Source: Beta vulgaris subsp. vulgaris (lineage: Eukaryota; Streptophyta; Magnoliopsida; Caryophyllales; Amaranthaceae). Taken from it: DNA of 64,000 bases. Below the pieces are notes generated by a model, which searched no databases, was not told the DNA's origin, and saw only the letters and a list, made by a program, of their open reading frames with translations. How positions within the stretch are numbered: position 1 is the stretch's first letter; each line of letters begins with the position of its first letter. Positions 1-10,968 of this stretch are shown in pieces. The DNA lies in NCBI RefSeq assembly GCF_026745355.1, contig NC_079206.1, positions 37,448,402 through 37,512,401 on the forward strand. The letters run 5' to 3'. Position numbers and translations under genes: made by a program.

Positions 1-189
1 AAGTTGGATAACTAAATAAGTTGGATGAGTAATTTAAGAGAGGGTAATAAGCTAAAATTGTTACATAAAGTTTATCATAACAAAAAGCTGCAATTAAAAA
101 CAAACACCTATCTATACTAGGAAAGTGGTGCAATTTTAAAAAATACAAACAAAGTATTTAAATATAACAACGTTTAACTAACCTCTATT

Positions 190-1140
190 GAGCCAACTAC
201 ATCTGTCAATTTAGTTACTCGAGTCGGGTTTAGGTTGGGTCATCTCGGGTTTCAGGTCATGTTCAATCAGGTCATAAAATCAAACAGGTTGGGTACAGCT
301 CGGGAACAGTCATAATTCGGTCAGGTCTTTCTCAGTTCATTTCTGCTTCCAGGTTCGGTTGGGTTCGGCATGGTCAATTTCGAGACACGTCATCTTTCGT
401 GATCATCTGGTGTCAGATCGGGCTTATCGCAGGTTTATAGCAGGTGCTTTAAGTTCAGGTTATGCGTGGGGCGAATACTTATCAAGTCAGGACCATAGAG
501 GTTTGGGTCGGGTTCGAGTCGGGTTCAGGTTGGTAGTTATCGGGTTGTACCATACTTGGTTTTAGGTCACTTTCTGGTCACTTCAAGCACGGAATAGGTC
601 ATGGATTTTGTGTGGCGCAGCTTAAAATTAGTATCACTATTAATGATTTTATTGAAAAAAATACTTGAATAGTTCATCTAGTTATATGACTTTTTTAATA
701 GTGTTAGTTTATGATTTATGTTTCTATGTCGTGAAGTCAATGCCAAGTCGAGTTACTAACAATCAACAAGTCGAGTAAAATCTGGTAACATGCAAGTAGT
801 AATAAGTCGCGTAAAATAATGTACCAGGTCGCAACAGGTCTGATACATTCAGGTAACCGGTCATAACATGTCGGGTTAACCGTTAATGACAAGTTACGTC
901 GAGTTATAATCAGTTTCAAGTCCTAATCAGGTCAGGTGTCGAATCTGGTTTAGATAGTTGTCAGGTCGAATCATTTTAAGTTTCAGTGTTTTTCGGACGA
1001 GTATTAGTTCAGGTTCAGGTCATAGAGTATCAGGTCCAAAGCTGGTATCAGTTATTATCATGTCGGGTACAGGTGAGGTTACAGGTGAGCTGTTTTGCCA
1101 AAATTTCAGGTGCAAGTCAGTTACAGGTCATTATAGATTC
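190..1140 (+). repeat. Degenerate AGGTC/GGGTT-rich low-complexity tract
   Basis: About 0.95 kb is dominated by irregular short words such as CAGGTC, GGGTTC, AGGTCA and TCGGGT, without a fixed period. The matching tract in copy 2 runs from about 11140 to 12080. Open frames across it have biased composition and are not credible genes. The tract ends just before the bisphosphatase remnant in both copies. Its origin is unknown to me; decayed subterminal transposon repeats or an old satellite would both fit. Confidence 0.6.
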
Positions 1141-1326
1141 AACGCAGACTATGAGATCAAGTCATTTTTTGACAGCTCTAGTTCCAACTATACCTTACCT
1201 AAGTTTTTTAAGCCGCGTAAAAATACTTGACGATGGGAAGAAATTGATAATGGAAAAGATTGAATAATTTTTATGATTGCAAAAATCTTTAATTATGATA
1301 AATGATAGTTTGAACAATGTAATGCA

Positions 1327-2113
1327 GATAAGCGTAGAAGAGCTGAGGTGCGTAGTTAATGTTTGCCAGCCAGGGGATAATCTTTTAGCTGTTGGATATT
1401 GTATGTACTCGAGCTCGGTGATCTTTGTACTAACAATAGGAAGAGGGGCCTATGCATTCACATTAGATCCTATGTATGGTGAATTTGTGTTAACCACAGA
1501 AGACATCAAGATACCCAAAGCCAGAAAAATATATTCTTTTTAATGAAGGTAATTACCAAATGTGGGTTGAAAAATTGAATAAGTACATTGATGACCTTGA
1601 AGAGCCTGGACCAAGTGGGAAGCCTTACTCTGCTCTGTATATTGGAAGTTTGGTCGGGGACTTTCATCGGACACTCCTATATGGCGGCATTAATGGCTAC
1701 CCGAGATATCGAAAGAGCAAGAATGGAAAATTAAGGCTCTTGTATGAATGTGCACCAATGAGATTTATAATGGAGCAAGCCGGTGGGAAAGGGTCTGACG
1801 ATGGCCATCGAAGAATTCTCGACATTCAACCAAATGAGGTAATTTTATTGCACATCACATCCAAAGATATTTTTTGCTCATTTGGAGCTTCCACCATTGT
1901 ACAATTGTGTTCATTTGTAATTATTCAAATGAACAATAAACATACAAAATAATCTTACTTGTATCATGTTCACAATACAACCAGGTGTAATAAAAGTTGT
2001 ATTGTCTATAAGTTTCTAATACTGTGCTATTCCAATAATAGATACATCAACGCGTACCAGTCTACATTTGGAGCCAGGAGGAAGTAGATAAGTTAGATAA
2101 ATATTTAGCATAA
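1327..2113 (+). pseudogene. Fructose-1,6-bisphosphatase, chloroplast type, 3' gene fragment (copy 1)
   Basis: The translation matches the C-terminal half of plant plastid FBPase, the Calvin-cycle enzyme that hydrolyses fructose-1,6-bisphosphate to fructose-6-phosphate. Recognisable blocks include [70 protein letters not shown] and GKGSDDGHRRILDIQP. The wording fits the plastid rather than the cytosolic isoform. An intron is retained (GT at 1839, AG at 2040-2041). The last exon, 2042-2113, encodes HQRVPVYIWSQEE and ends in a normal stop, so this came from genomic DNA and not from mRNA. The frame breaks at about 1541, and several conserved residues are changed. The N-terminal half is absent: upstream is AGGTC-rich repeat. 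It cannot make a working enzyme. Confidence 0.9.
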
Positions 2114-2484
2114 TTGTGCATTTGATAAACAAACTTAGGAAGTTTGCTTACAAAATGGACGCTCTTGAGTCAATGATTTTGTTTGGGAAAATATATAATG
2201 TCTAGTTGATAGAAGCTTAGAAGGGCAAAGAAAAGTCACATTTGTAATTTACATTCGTATTGTATTTTGACTTCGTTCCATCATCAGTGTTGTGTTGCCT
2301 ATGTTGTCGTCACTCTTTCAAATATGTGTATAACTGTTTAATACTAGAAAAGTTTGTTATAAATTATCTAATAAGAACCACCTTTTTTCAAAAAGAGCTC
2401 GTCAATCGACACCCCAAGCCACTAGATAGGAAATTAAATTTATATATAACTACTATAATTATATTTGTGGATGATGTATGTGGA

Positions 2485-2850
2485 AAAGCATAATTATCTC
2501 AAAGTCCTAGTTCTGTTAGGATTCTCTATGTAGTTTTCTAGTTCTGTAAGGAAACTATGTATTTCAATTGCTTTATAACTCTTTATTTTAGGCGTGTAAA
2601 TGATAAAGGAATCCTATTATGTTTAGGAGTCTAATTCCCTTATTGGAATCTTATTAGTTGCTTGGATTGTTTAGGAGTCTTTGAATTTTATCCTAGTATG
2701 TCATGTGATATAGTTATCACAAAGGCTGGTTTGTTAAGTTGTTTAGCTTAGCTAGGAGTTTTAATATTTTATCTTCTTAAGCTCGTTTAGTGTGCTTAGG
2801 ATTTGTTTAGGTTGTTCTATATATTTCGAACAACAACAATAATAATGGGA
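2485..2850 (+). repeat. LTR-like stretch (copy 1)
   Basis: The stretch has repeated 'CCTAGTTCTGTTAGGAT'-type words, a TTTAGGCGTG word, and a TATATATTTCGAACAAC leader-like end. The same words occur in copy 2 (13430-13790) and just after the pol end of the split gypsy element (54960-55215), where a 3' LTR is expected. I infer that all three are LTR pieces of related gypsy elements. Exact LTR ends were not determined. Confidence 0.45.
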
Positions 2851-2860
2851 AGTTGTGTAA

Positions 2861-3037
2861 ATGGAGGTGGATACTATCATTATTCCTACTCTGTTGTTCG
2901 AGGTTGTGACCGGATTGTTCCAATGGATATCTGTCCCTGGCTGCCCACCAACAGTTGAGGCCTTGCTTTATGGACTTCTGCAGCTACAAAAGAAAATTAG
3001 CAAGCGCAAGGATTTACTTCACTTGTGGACCAAGTGA
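2861..3037 (+). CDS. Small ORF (58 codons) in the copy-1-specific block, unrecognised
   Basis: An ATG-initiated frame of 58 codons lies at the left end of the block that is unique to copy 1 (2846-3900). The peptide is non-repetitive, with hydrophobic and charged residues ([18 protein letters not shown], then [15 protein letters not shown]), and reads more like real coding sequence than the AT-rich surroundings. I do not recognise the family. It may be the last exon of a captured gene. The rest of the block to 3900 is T-rich and resembles 3'-UTR or intron sequence; I see no other gene there. Confidence 0.3.
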   Translation: MEVDTIIIPTLLFEVVTGLFQWISVPGCPPTVEALLYGLLQLQKKISKRKDLLHLWTK

Positions 3038-4557
3038 GCACATTCTGCTTATATTCCTTTAACATGGCTACATTTTGGCGAGCGAGATACTAATCAGTGT
3101 AGTATATGCTGGCTTGTTATGGCCAAGGGTCATTTATGATATCTGAAGAAAGCCCCTTGAAATTACTCTAAACTGTAATGCCCAGTTGTGGTTTTTTATT
3201 GTATCTAATGAGAGGTTTATATGTTCTTTTAGTTTTCTCAGTTCCAGATTTTAAAAAAAAATTGAAACTCTATATGTTATTTTTCTTTCGGGCTGAAGTG
3301 AAGCTATCCTTTGGTTTTGTATCTGGGTTAAGGATGAAGAGAACCTTTGATGAAAATTCAGTCTTCTAATAAATTCTGAAACTTTGCATGTTCAGTAGTA
3401 TATTTTTAGGATACATTCGCTTGATCTCCTGTATTCAATAGTTTTTTCCCCTTCCTTTTTAAGGACTTAAATTTTTGAACTTTGGTAGTTTGACGAGAGT
3501 TTTAGATTGACAAGAGTAATTTCAACTATGGTCGGTATCCTTAAGGTATCCTCTACCTTTGTGCTAGTTAGTAATCTCTCCTGTATGTTCCTTTTGTTTT
3601 TTTAGGAGTTCTTTCAGAATTTTTGTTTTGGTTTTCAGATTGTTTTATTTTTGGTTTTCAGATTTGTGAGGAGTTGTTTTAGATTGTTATTTGTCATTTC
3701 TTTTAAGTTTGTTGTATTTTTTGGTAATTATTGTAAGACTATGATGTTTATTGAATATATGAATTAATGGACAGTTTATTGGAGTTATTTTTGTGTTGTA
3801 ATTTTTGTTGAGAATTACTGTAATATTTAAATTTCAAAATAAAAAACTTAAGTAGTTCATCAAATGTCTGAAAAATTATATTCGAACTCAAATTAAAGTA
3901 TGTGTAAGGCTAGGTCATGTAAAAATTTAGTGTGGTTTGGAGACATAACATTATCACAGTAAGCAATTACTTTCGATGCTAAATTCTGGCAGATTGCGTC
4001 ACTTGATTACTTTGAGGCTTATCAAAGACTTGAATGGGCAACCCAAGAATTACAAGAGGAAATACACGATCTTACATGTCTACCCATCCTTGAAGAAAGA
4101 TTAGCACAAACTCAACGGAGATTTGCGAAGGTTCAAGATTTCGTTCAACTACTAAACGAGAGACAACATCATGAAGAAAAACAACAACATCCTATTGTTA
4201 AGGATGAATAAAAGATTGAAACTTTATATTGTTTCAAGGATGAAGAATTGATTTTTGCGGTTCTTCCTGATGAAGAAGTGATTTATCTTTCATTTTCATT
4301 GGTTCTAAGGGTTGTTGACTATAATGTTTCTCAAAGGGGCGTACATATTGTTTCGTTTAGGAGGGATAATATGCATCTAACTTTGACATGGGGTTTGGAA
4401 AGATTATATTTTCATGGAGCAAAGGATGATCTTGACTGAAAGAAAGTGTTAGTTGAGTACAATGTTGTGCGCTTAATATGTGGTGCTAGTGATTTTCATA
4501 AGATTATTCCATGGACTTGAAAACTTGAGACAATTTTTTTAAAATAAGGGGAGGAGG

Positions 4558-6063
4558 TATGACCAACTTACCCTTACTTACTACAATTTAGAAAATTAAA
4601 ACCCACTTAATCTATTCTATTAAAACAAAACTTAATCTAATCAGATGTTAACTATTCCCACCAAAATCTAAACCCCTAACTACCTTTTCATCTTCCCCAT
4701 CAATAAATGAAACCTCCTCGACTACATTACATTGATTCATCCCCCCCCCCCATTAATGTTCTTCCCCAATTCCCAGAACCCTAAAACAGCGAATGAACCT
4801 TCCCCCCTTGATTAGTTCATCTTCTCTCTCCGCACCTTCATTTTCCTTCTTCCCATCTCCTGTTTCTCTCTCCTCAACTCGAATCTCTCTCTCCTAATTT
4901 CTTCTGTTTCTCCTCAAATTCCCTCTAAAAACTTTAAATTATCCTTTCATCACTTGAATTCGTCACTCTGATCCTTCTAAATAATCGTCAACTTCTGAAA
5001 AACCCTAGATCTGGTTTATTTGCTCCCAAAAAAACCCTAAAATACGAAGAACATGTTATTTCTAATCTGCAACCCCTTGTGGATGCGTTATTTGAAACAA
5101 ACGATGCTGATGAGTCTGGTTAGCATCCGCGAGTTGATGCATGCATTTGAATAAAATTCCCCTTGGCCTAGAAGGCTTCATGACAGTGACGACGCGAAGG
5201 ATTTGCTTCGCCCTTATGCCTTCAAGGCTTTGGGTGTTGTGGTCGATGAATTTTACCAGATTACTGGGTTTCCAAAAGAGTTCCTTCCCTCCTCTTCCAA
5301 TCCACAACCTATGACTCCGCCAACTCATTAGATCTTTGCCCACAAACTACTTTCACAGAGGTTGAGGCCTAGAACCACTCAGGTTGAGGAAGGTGGGGAA
5401 AAGGGTAATGGGACAAAAGGTAAGGGTTTTTTAAGGTCTACCCATGAGATCTTTTGCACAATTAGGGCTCCTGTTTTTTATTGTATCTCCAAGAAAGGTA
5501 AGGTTCAAGAGGTGAAGGGGAAGGAGAAGGAAGTCAGGGGGTCTGAGAGAAAGTTCAAAGTGGGTCAGGCTGAGGTCCTTGGGAAGGGGGGCTGTGACTG
5601 TTTGGGTTACAAAACGTATGCAATGTATGTTGAGACTGATAGGGGTTTGATGGTCTTCGATGTGGTTGAAGACATTTTGGGTTCGTTGCAGGCTGATGAG
5701 GATGAGCTAGATATCCTTATGAGCCCCTATACAAGCTTAGAATTGGACCCGAATTCGTATTGCTTCCTTATTAGGCGTGAATCCAGTAACTTCAATCCCT
5801 GAGTTTCTATCATCTTAACTAAATTTAATTTCGTTTTACATTTATGTGCATGTTGCTCCTTAACATGAGTCCCTTCAATGTTGTCTATGCTGCTTTGGCT
5901 GCCTATTTAATTGTTGTTGCCTATTCTGTTTGGTTGGATATTGGTTTTGGTTGGCTATTGTTTTTGGGTGCCTACTGGTTTTGCTGTTAGTTGTGCCTAT
6001 TATGTTTGGTTGCATATTGATTTTGGGCATGAGTTTTAGGTGCCTATATTTTTTGTTAATAAC
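4558..6063 (+). other. Unassigned segment left of the LINE, with a broken coding stretch
   Basis: This segment separates the first repeat unit from the LINE and resumes after it (10764-10968). It opens with a C/T-rich leader-like region (a C run at about 4741-4752, CTCTCTCTCC words) typical of plant 5' UTRs. It continues with coding-like sequence from about 5175 to 5802 in one frame, broken by a stop near 5329. The longest open part is 5359-5802 and has no ATG at its start; the peptide is lysine/glutamate-rich, then acidic (DVVEDILGSL, DEDELDILM). I do not recognise it. From 5803 to 6063 I see no gene. Confidence 0.4.
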
Positions 6064-6074
6064 AACTTATAAGT
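6064..6074. repeat. Target-site duplication, left copy (LINE)
   Basis: The 11-bp word AACTTATAAGT occurs immediately before the LINE and again at 10753-10763 immediately after its poly(A) tail. The first two A's of the right copy are indistinguishable from the tail, so the certain part is CTTATAAGT. A target duplication of this size is normal for LINE target-primed integration. Confidence 0.85.
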
Positions 6075-7295
6075 CTTCCGGCACCGGAATCGTCTTCAGG
6101 TTGCAATACAAGTGCTAATAGAGGAGCAGAGGCAACTCCTGAAGCTCAAAGCAATGGAACAGTAACCGTGAGTGCAAAGGAGAAGGAGATTTTTCTGGAA
6201 GATGGTGGTGGTGGACCGGTAGCTGGAATCCAACATCAGGAAGTAGCTCAGAACAAGTGGAAAGGATTTACTGGTAAAAACCGAATGGGAGAAAAAGGTA
6301 TGGGTTTAAGTTTTGTAGCTCCACTTGTTATTGAGGGTAGACAAGTTGCTAGACTGGATAAAGCTGAAACTGACAGATTAAGTGAACAATGGAGGAATGC
6401 TTTGATCATTTATGTAGTGGGGCAAAATCCTACTATTACCATGCTCGCGGATTATATGAAAACTCAATGGAGTGTCAAGGTGGAACCCATGATTTATAAA
6501 CATGATGAAGGCTATTTTATTGTTAAATTGGGAACGCAAGAGGATAGGGATGCTATTTTGTATGCTGGACCTCATATGTTTTATGGTAAACCCATGATTG
6601 TTAAACAATGGGTATCTGATTTTGACTTTCATAAAGAAGTTCTGAAAGTGGTACCAGTTTGGGTAAGGTTTCCTAATCTACCATTGAATTGCTAGAGTGA
6701 TAACTCACTCAGTAGGATTGGTAGTCTATTGGGGGTGCCTATTTATGCTGATGAATGTACCACAAAGGTTCTGAGGGTCTCTTTTGCTAGGATTTTGATT
6801 GAAATGGATGTTACAAAGGAAATCCCTAAAGAAGTGGAGGTTGAAGATCCAAATGGAAGGGTGTTTAAGTAAAAAGTAATGTATGATTGGCTACCTGCCT
6901 TTTGTCACAAATGCCAAATGTTGGGACATAATTGTGATAAAATCATTACCAGGAAACCCACTAAGATTGTTCAAAAGTGGGTACCTAAGAATGTAGAGCC
7001 TCCTAAGGAAGTAGTATCTAGTTCTTCTGATAATATTGGTGCTCCTATCTTAGTAGTAGATCCTAGTTCTACTGGTGATCCTATTAAGGTAGTAGAGCTA
7101 AATATTGCAGAGACGTTGACCCCTATTACTACACCTGAACCTGTGCAAGGAGGGGAGGATGAGGAACCTTGGAAAGTGGTTACTAGGAAGTCTAAAGGGA
7201 AACAAGTTTCATTCCATTCTGCTCGGATGTTGAATTACTCTCAAGACCTAGGAAAAACTGGGGGTGCTAGGGGACCTAATCCCTATTTATCCTAA
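6075..7295 (+). pseudogene. LINE ORF1 (DUF4283-like / zinc-knuckle protein), truncated, two stops
   Basis: The open frame runs from the element's first base, has no initiator ATG, and ends at TAA 7293-7295. The N-terminal part is low complexity. The middle (about 6310-6840) resembles the DUF4283-type domain of plant LINE ORF1 proteins, with a WVRFPNLPLNC-like core. The C-terminal part has a CCHC-type knuckle (CHKCQMLGHNC) whose fourth ligand is replaced by isoleucine. Two in-frame stops interrupt it: TAG at 6693-6695, in a place where Trp would fit, and TAA at 6870-6872, where Gln would fit. Both are what C-to-T or G-to-A transitions would give, as expected for methylated transposon DNA. Confidence 0.85.
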
Positions 7296-10200
7296 TGAAT
7301 ATTGTTGCATGGAATGTGAGAGGTCTTAATGACCCTCTTAAAATAAAAGAAACAAAGATTTTCTTACAGCATCACCAGGTGGAAATGTGTGCATTGTTTG
7401 AGACTAGAGTTAGGGAGCATAAAGCTAAGGCAGTTCAGAAGAAATTTGGGGCCAGCTGGGAGTGGGTAAGTAATTATGATTACTCTCCCAGAGGTAGGAT
7501 ATGGATAGGATGGAAGCCTAGCAGAATAAAAATCAATGTACTAAGTATGACAGAGCAATGTGTTATGGCTCAAGTATTAATCAAGTCAATGAACCTGCAT
7601 ATACTCTTGTGGCTGTGTATGGTCTACATACTATTGCAGATAGAAGGCAACTATGGGTGGAGTTAAGAAGTATGTTGGAAGGAGCAGTGGGGCATTATTT
7701 TATAATTGGTGATTTTAATGCTGTTTCTCAAGCAACAGATAAGATAAATGGAGCTCTTGTTAGTGAGGCTGAAACTAGAGACTTTACAGAGTTTATTATG
7801 GACATGGGAATAATGGAAGCTCCTTGTACAGGAGCTTATTACTCTTGGAGTAATAAAGCTATTGGTGAAAGAATCCTTAGTAGAATTGACAGGGCGTTTA
7901 TCACAACTGATGTACTAGTCAAGTTTCCAGAGATTTTAGTGAAATATCTTCCAGAAGGTATCTCAGATCATACTCCTCTGCTGGTTGAGTTTGGTTCAAG
8001 ACAAGAAGAAGGTGGTAGGCCTTTTAGATTTAATAACATTCTTGCTGAGGATGAGAAGTTCTTAGATACTGTAATGGAGGCTTGGCACTCTACTGGGGAT
8101 CAATATCAGTTAAAGAGTGTGTGGAATAAGCTTAAAGCAGTGAAGAGAGCTCTTAAAACTTTGCACCAAAGGCAGTATTCTCAAGCCCATCTGAAGGTGC
8201 AAGAATATAGAAACATGCTAGCTGATGTTCAAGCTAGATTGTCTGATAGTAATGAAGTTGAGCTCCAGATGCATGAAAAAGAGGTGGGGACCAAGCTTAG
8301 GCATTGGTCTAGTGTGGAAGATAGCATATTGAGGCAAAAAGCTAGAATTGACTGGCTAAGGCTTGCAGATGTTAATACAAAATTTTTCTTTACTGCTGTA
8401 AAAATAAGAAAAGCTAGGAATAACATCTCAATCATTCAGAATAGCCTTGGTGAGATCTTGACAGTAAAGGAGGACATTCAAGCAGAGGTGATAGAATTCT
8501 ACAAGAATCTGATGGGATCTTGTGCTAATAGTTTGCCAGGTATTGACCTCCAGACTATAAGAGCTGGGCCTCAACTGGATAATGATGCTAGGGTGAAATT
8601 GAGTGGGGCTGTAACTCATGAAGAGATTGATATTGCTTCATTCTCTATAGATGATAGTAAAGCACCTGGTATTGATGGCTTTAATGCAGTGTTTTTCAAG
8701 AAGAGCTGGGAGGTCATTAAAGCAGATGTGTATGCTAGGGTGGAAGAATTCTTCCAAGAGTTTTTCATCCACCATCCTGTTAACATCACAGCTATTACCT
8801 TTGTTCCTAAGGTTACTCAAGCTGTTCAAGTTAAATACTATAGGCCTATAGCTTGTTGCTCAGTACTCTACAAAATCTTTTCAAAGATTTTAACCAAGAG
8901 ACTTCATGGAGTGATTAATGAAGTGATTTGCAACTCTCAAGCTGGGTTTATTCCAGGGAGGAACATTGCTGATAATATAATGCTAGCCACTGAGCTTATC
9001 AAAGGTTATTCTAGGGCCCATGTCTCCCCTAGATGTGTTATAAAAGTTGATATAAAAAAGGCTTATGACTCAGTTGAGTGGTGTTTTTTAGGAAAAGTTA
9101 TGGCTGAGTTGAGTTTTCCTGAAAAGTTTGTGAGATGGGTCATGACATGTGTGAGAGGGGTTTCATATTCCATTATGTTAAATGGCACTCCCACTCCACC
9201 CTTTCAAGCAAAGAAAGGGCTAAGACAGGGTGACCCCCTCTCTCCTTTTTTATTTGCTGTTTGTATGGAGTATCTGAGTAGGTGCCTTGGGGAATTAAAG
9301 AGTGATCCTGATTTTAACTTTCATCCTAAGTGTGAGAGGCTAGCACTTACCCACCTTATGTTTGCTGATGACTTGCTGTTGTTTGCAAGAGCTGATGTCA
9401 GCTCTGTAACCAAGATTATGGCTGCTTTCAATAAATTTTCAGAAGCTTCAGGCCTGGTTGCAAGTTTAGAGAAAAGCAATATTTACATTGCTGGGGTTGG
9501 GAACCATGAAGCAACTCTTCTTGCTGAAGCTGTGCAGTTACCAATGGGAGAGTTACCTTTTAAGTACCTGGGTGTTCCCTTGGCTTCCAAGAAGTTGAAC
9601 TTTTCACAATGTAAAGTGCTGGTGGACAAGATTACTGAGAGAGCTCAGGGGTGGATAGCCAAGACTTTGTCATATGCTGGGAGACTTCAACTTGTGAGAA
9701 GCATCCTGAGCTCAATGCAAAATTACTGGGCTCAATTATTCACCCTTCCCAAGAAGCTTATAAGAGCAGTTGAAACTGTTTGCAGAAAATTTCTATGGAC
9801 AGCGAAGACTTTGGAGACTAAGAAAGCCCTACTTTTTACAAACCAAAAGTGGCTGGTGGCTGGAACCTCATTAACATGGAAATATGGAACAAGGCTGCAA
9901 TTCTGAAGTTGCTATGGGCTCTTACTTTCAAAGCAGATAAACTTTGGGTTCAATGGGTGAATGAATATTATATGAGAAGGAGTGATATCTCATCTGTTGC
10001 CATTAGCAATAGTATGTCATGGCAACTCAAGAAGATAATTGCATCTAGAGATTTATTACATCAGCTAGGAGGATGGAACTCAGTAATCCATAATGGCAAA
10101 TATAGTATTCAGAAAGCCTATAAGCAATTGATGGGTTCATTTGAGAAGATGGAGTGGAGCAGGCTCATATGCAACAACAAGGCTAGCCCCAAAAGTAAAT

Positions 10201-10625
10201 TTACTCTCTGGATGGTACTACAGAATAGACTTCCTACAGCGGATAGGCTGAGTAAATGGAACATTCCTTGCTCTATTAGATGTAAACTATGTGCAGCTGA
10301 TGATGAGTCCATCCAGCACTTGTTCTTCACCTGTGATTATGCTGCAGCAATCTGGAAGGCTATTCATAACAAGATGCAATGGGATTACCAGGCTCGCTCT
10401 TTCAGTGAAGAGGTTAGGAAGGCCAAGATTAAAGCTAGGGGGTAAAGTTGCCAAGCTCGACTGTATGTTAGACTCTTTACAGAGACTATTTATGCAATAT
10501 GGCTGCAAAGGAACAACAAGGTGTTTAATGATGCTGTTGTGCCTGCCAATGAATTAGTCAAAGAAATTGTGTTTAGGACAGCTTGTAATTGTCCTGAGAA
10601 TGAAAGGAATATGTTGGTAGATTAG
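7295..10625 (+). pseudogene. LINE ORF2: AP endonuclease, reverse transcriptase, zf-RVT; frameshifted
   Basis: The start ATG overlaps the ORF1 stop (TAATG, 7293-7297), suggesting termination-reinitiation. The endonuclease is at 7295-8005 (MNIVAWNVRGLND, IIGDFNAV, ISDHTPLLVEF). A frame break lies near 7590. The reverse transcriptase is at about 8760-9480, with YYRPIACCSVLYKIFSKIL, SQAGFIPGRNI, KVDIKKAYDSVEW, GLRQGDPLSPFLFA and the catalytic FADD box all present. A second break near 9850 moves to the frame carrying a C-terminal zinc-binding region (zf-RVT; CKLCAADDESIQHLFFTC). A third break near 10443 leads to the stop at about 10625. Catalytic residues are intact but the reading frame is not. 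Confidence 0.92.
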
Positions 10626-10763
10626 TCTGTAACCTTATATGGGGGGCAGATTGAGTTGTGATGGAGTTATAGGTTGTAAGAAGCTTATTTTGCTTCAACT
10701 TATTTTTTTTGGTTATCAATAATAACTTTGAATTGCCAAAAAAAAAAAAAAAAACTTATAAGT

Positions 10764-10968
10764 GTAGAATTTAGCTTATTTTTAATTTAAGTACTCTTAT
10801 TTTTGCTAATTGTTTTATGTTTGTTGACTTATTGCCACTAGTCGCTACAACTTATTACCACTAGTCGCCATTTAGTTTGGAAAAAAAAAGGAAAAAGTGA
10901 AAAATGGATACAAATGCCCTTAATTACTGGGAGTAAGTTGGATAATTTTTTTCAAAAGAAAGGGTAAG
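10764..10968. other. Right remainder of the LINE host segment
   Basis: About 200 bp of AT-rich sequence lies between the right target duplication and the start of the second large repeat copy. It contains a short direct repeat (ACTAGTCGC twice, 10839 and 10861) and no gene. It continues the segment interrupted by the LINE. Confidence 0.5.

Larger units (their letters stand above)
1..4557 (+). repeat. Copy 1 of a duplicated 4-4.5 kb unit
   Basis: This stretch aligns along most of its length with 10969-14889 in the same orientation, at an offset of about 10948 near the left end. Both copies contain the same AGGTC-rich tract, the same fructose-bisphosphatase gene remnant, the same LTR-like stretch, and the same right end, a purine run (GGGGAGGAGG) after an A/T-rich tail. 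Copy 1 differs by a block of about 1.05 kb (2846-3900) where copy 2 has about 0.42 kb of other sequence. The left end of copy 1 lies at or beyond the window edge. The purine run looks like a retrotransposon polypurine tract, so the unit may be a retroelement remnant that picked up a gene piece. That is inference. Confidence 0.8.
6075..10752 (+). mobile_element. L1-like LINE retrotransposon, 5'-truncated, with poly(A) tail
   Basis: The element consists of ORF1 (nucleic-acid-binding), ORF2 (endonuclease, reverse transcriptase, zinc-binding C-terminus), a 3' UTR (10626-10738) and a 14-16 base A tail, with an 11-bp target duplication on both sides. The ORF1 frame is already open at the first base (6075) with no start codon, so the 5' end is truncated inside ORF1, as expected when reverse transcription stops early. 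Two stops in ORF1 and frame breaks in ORF2 show that it is dead. It sits in the unassigned segment between the two large repeat copies. Confidence 0.92.
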
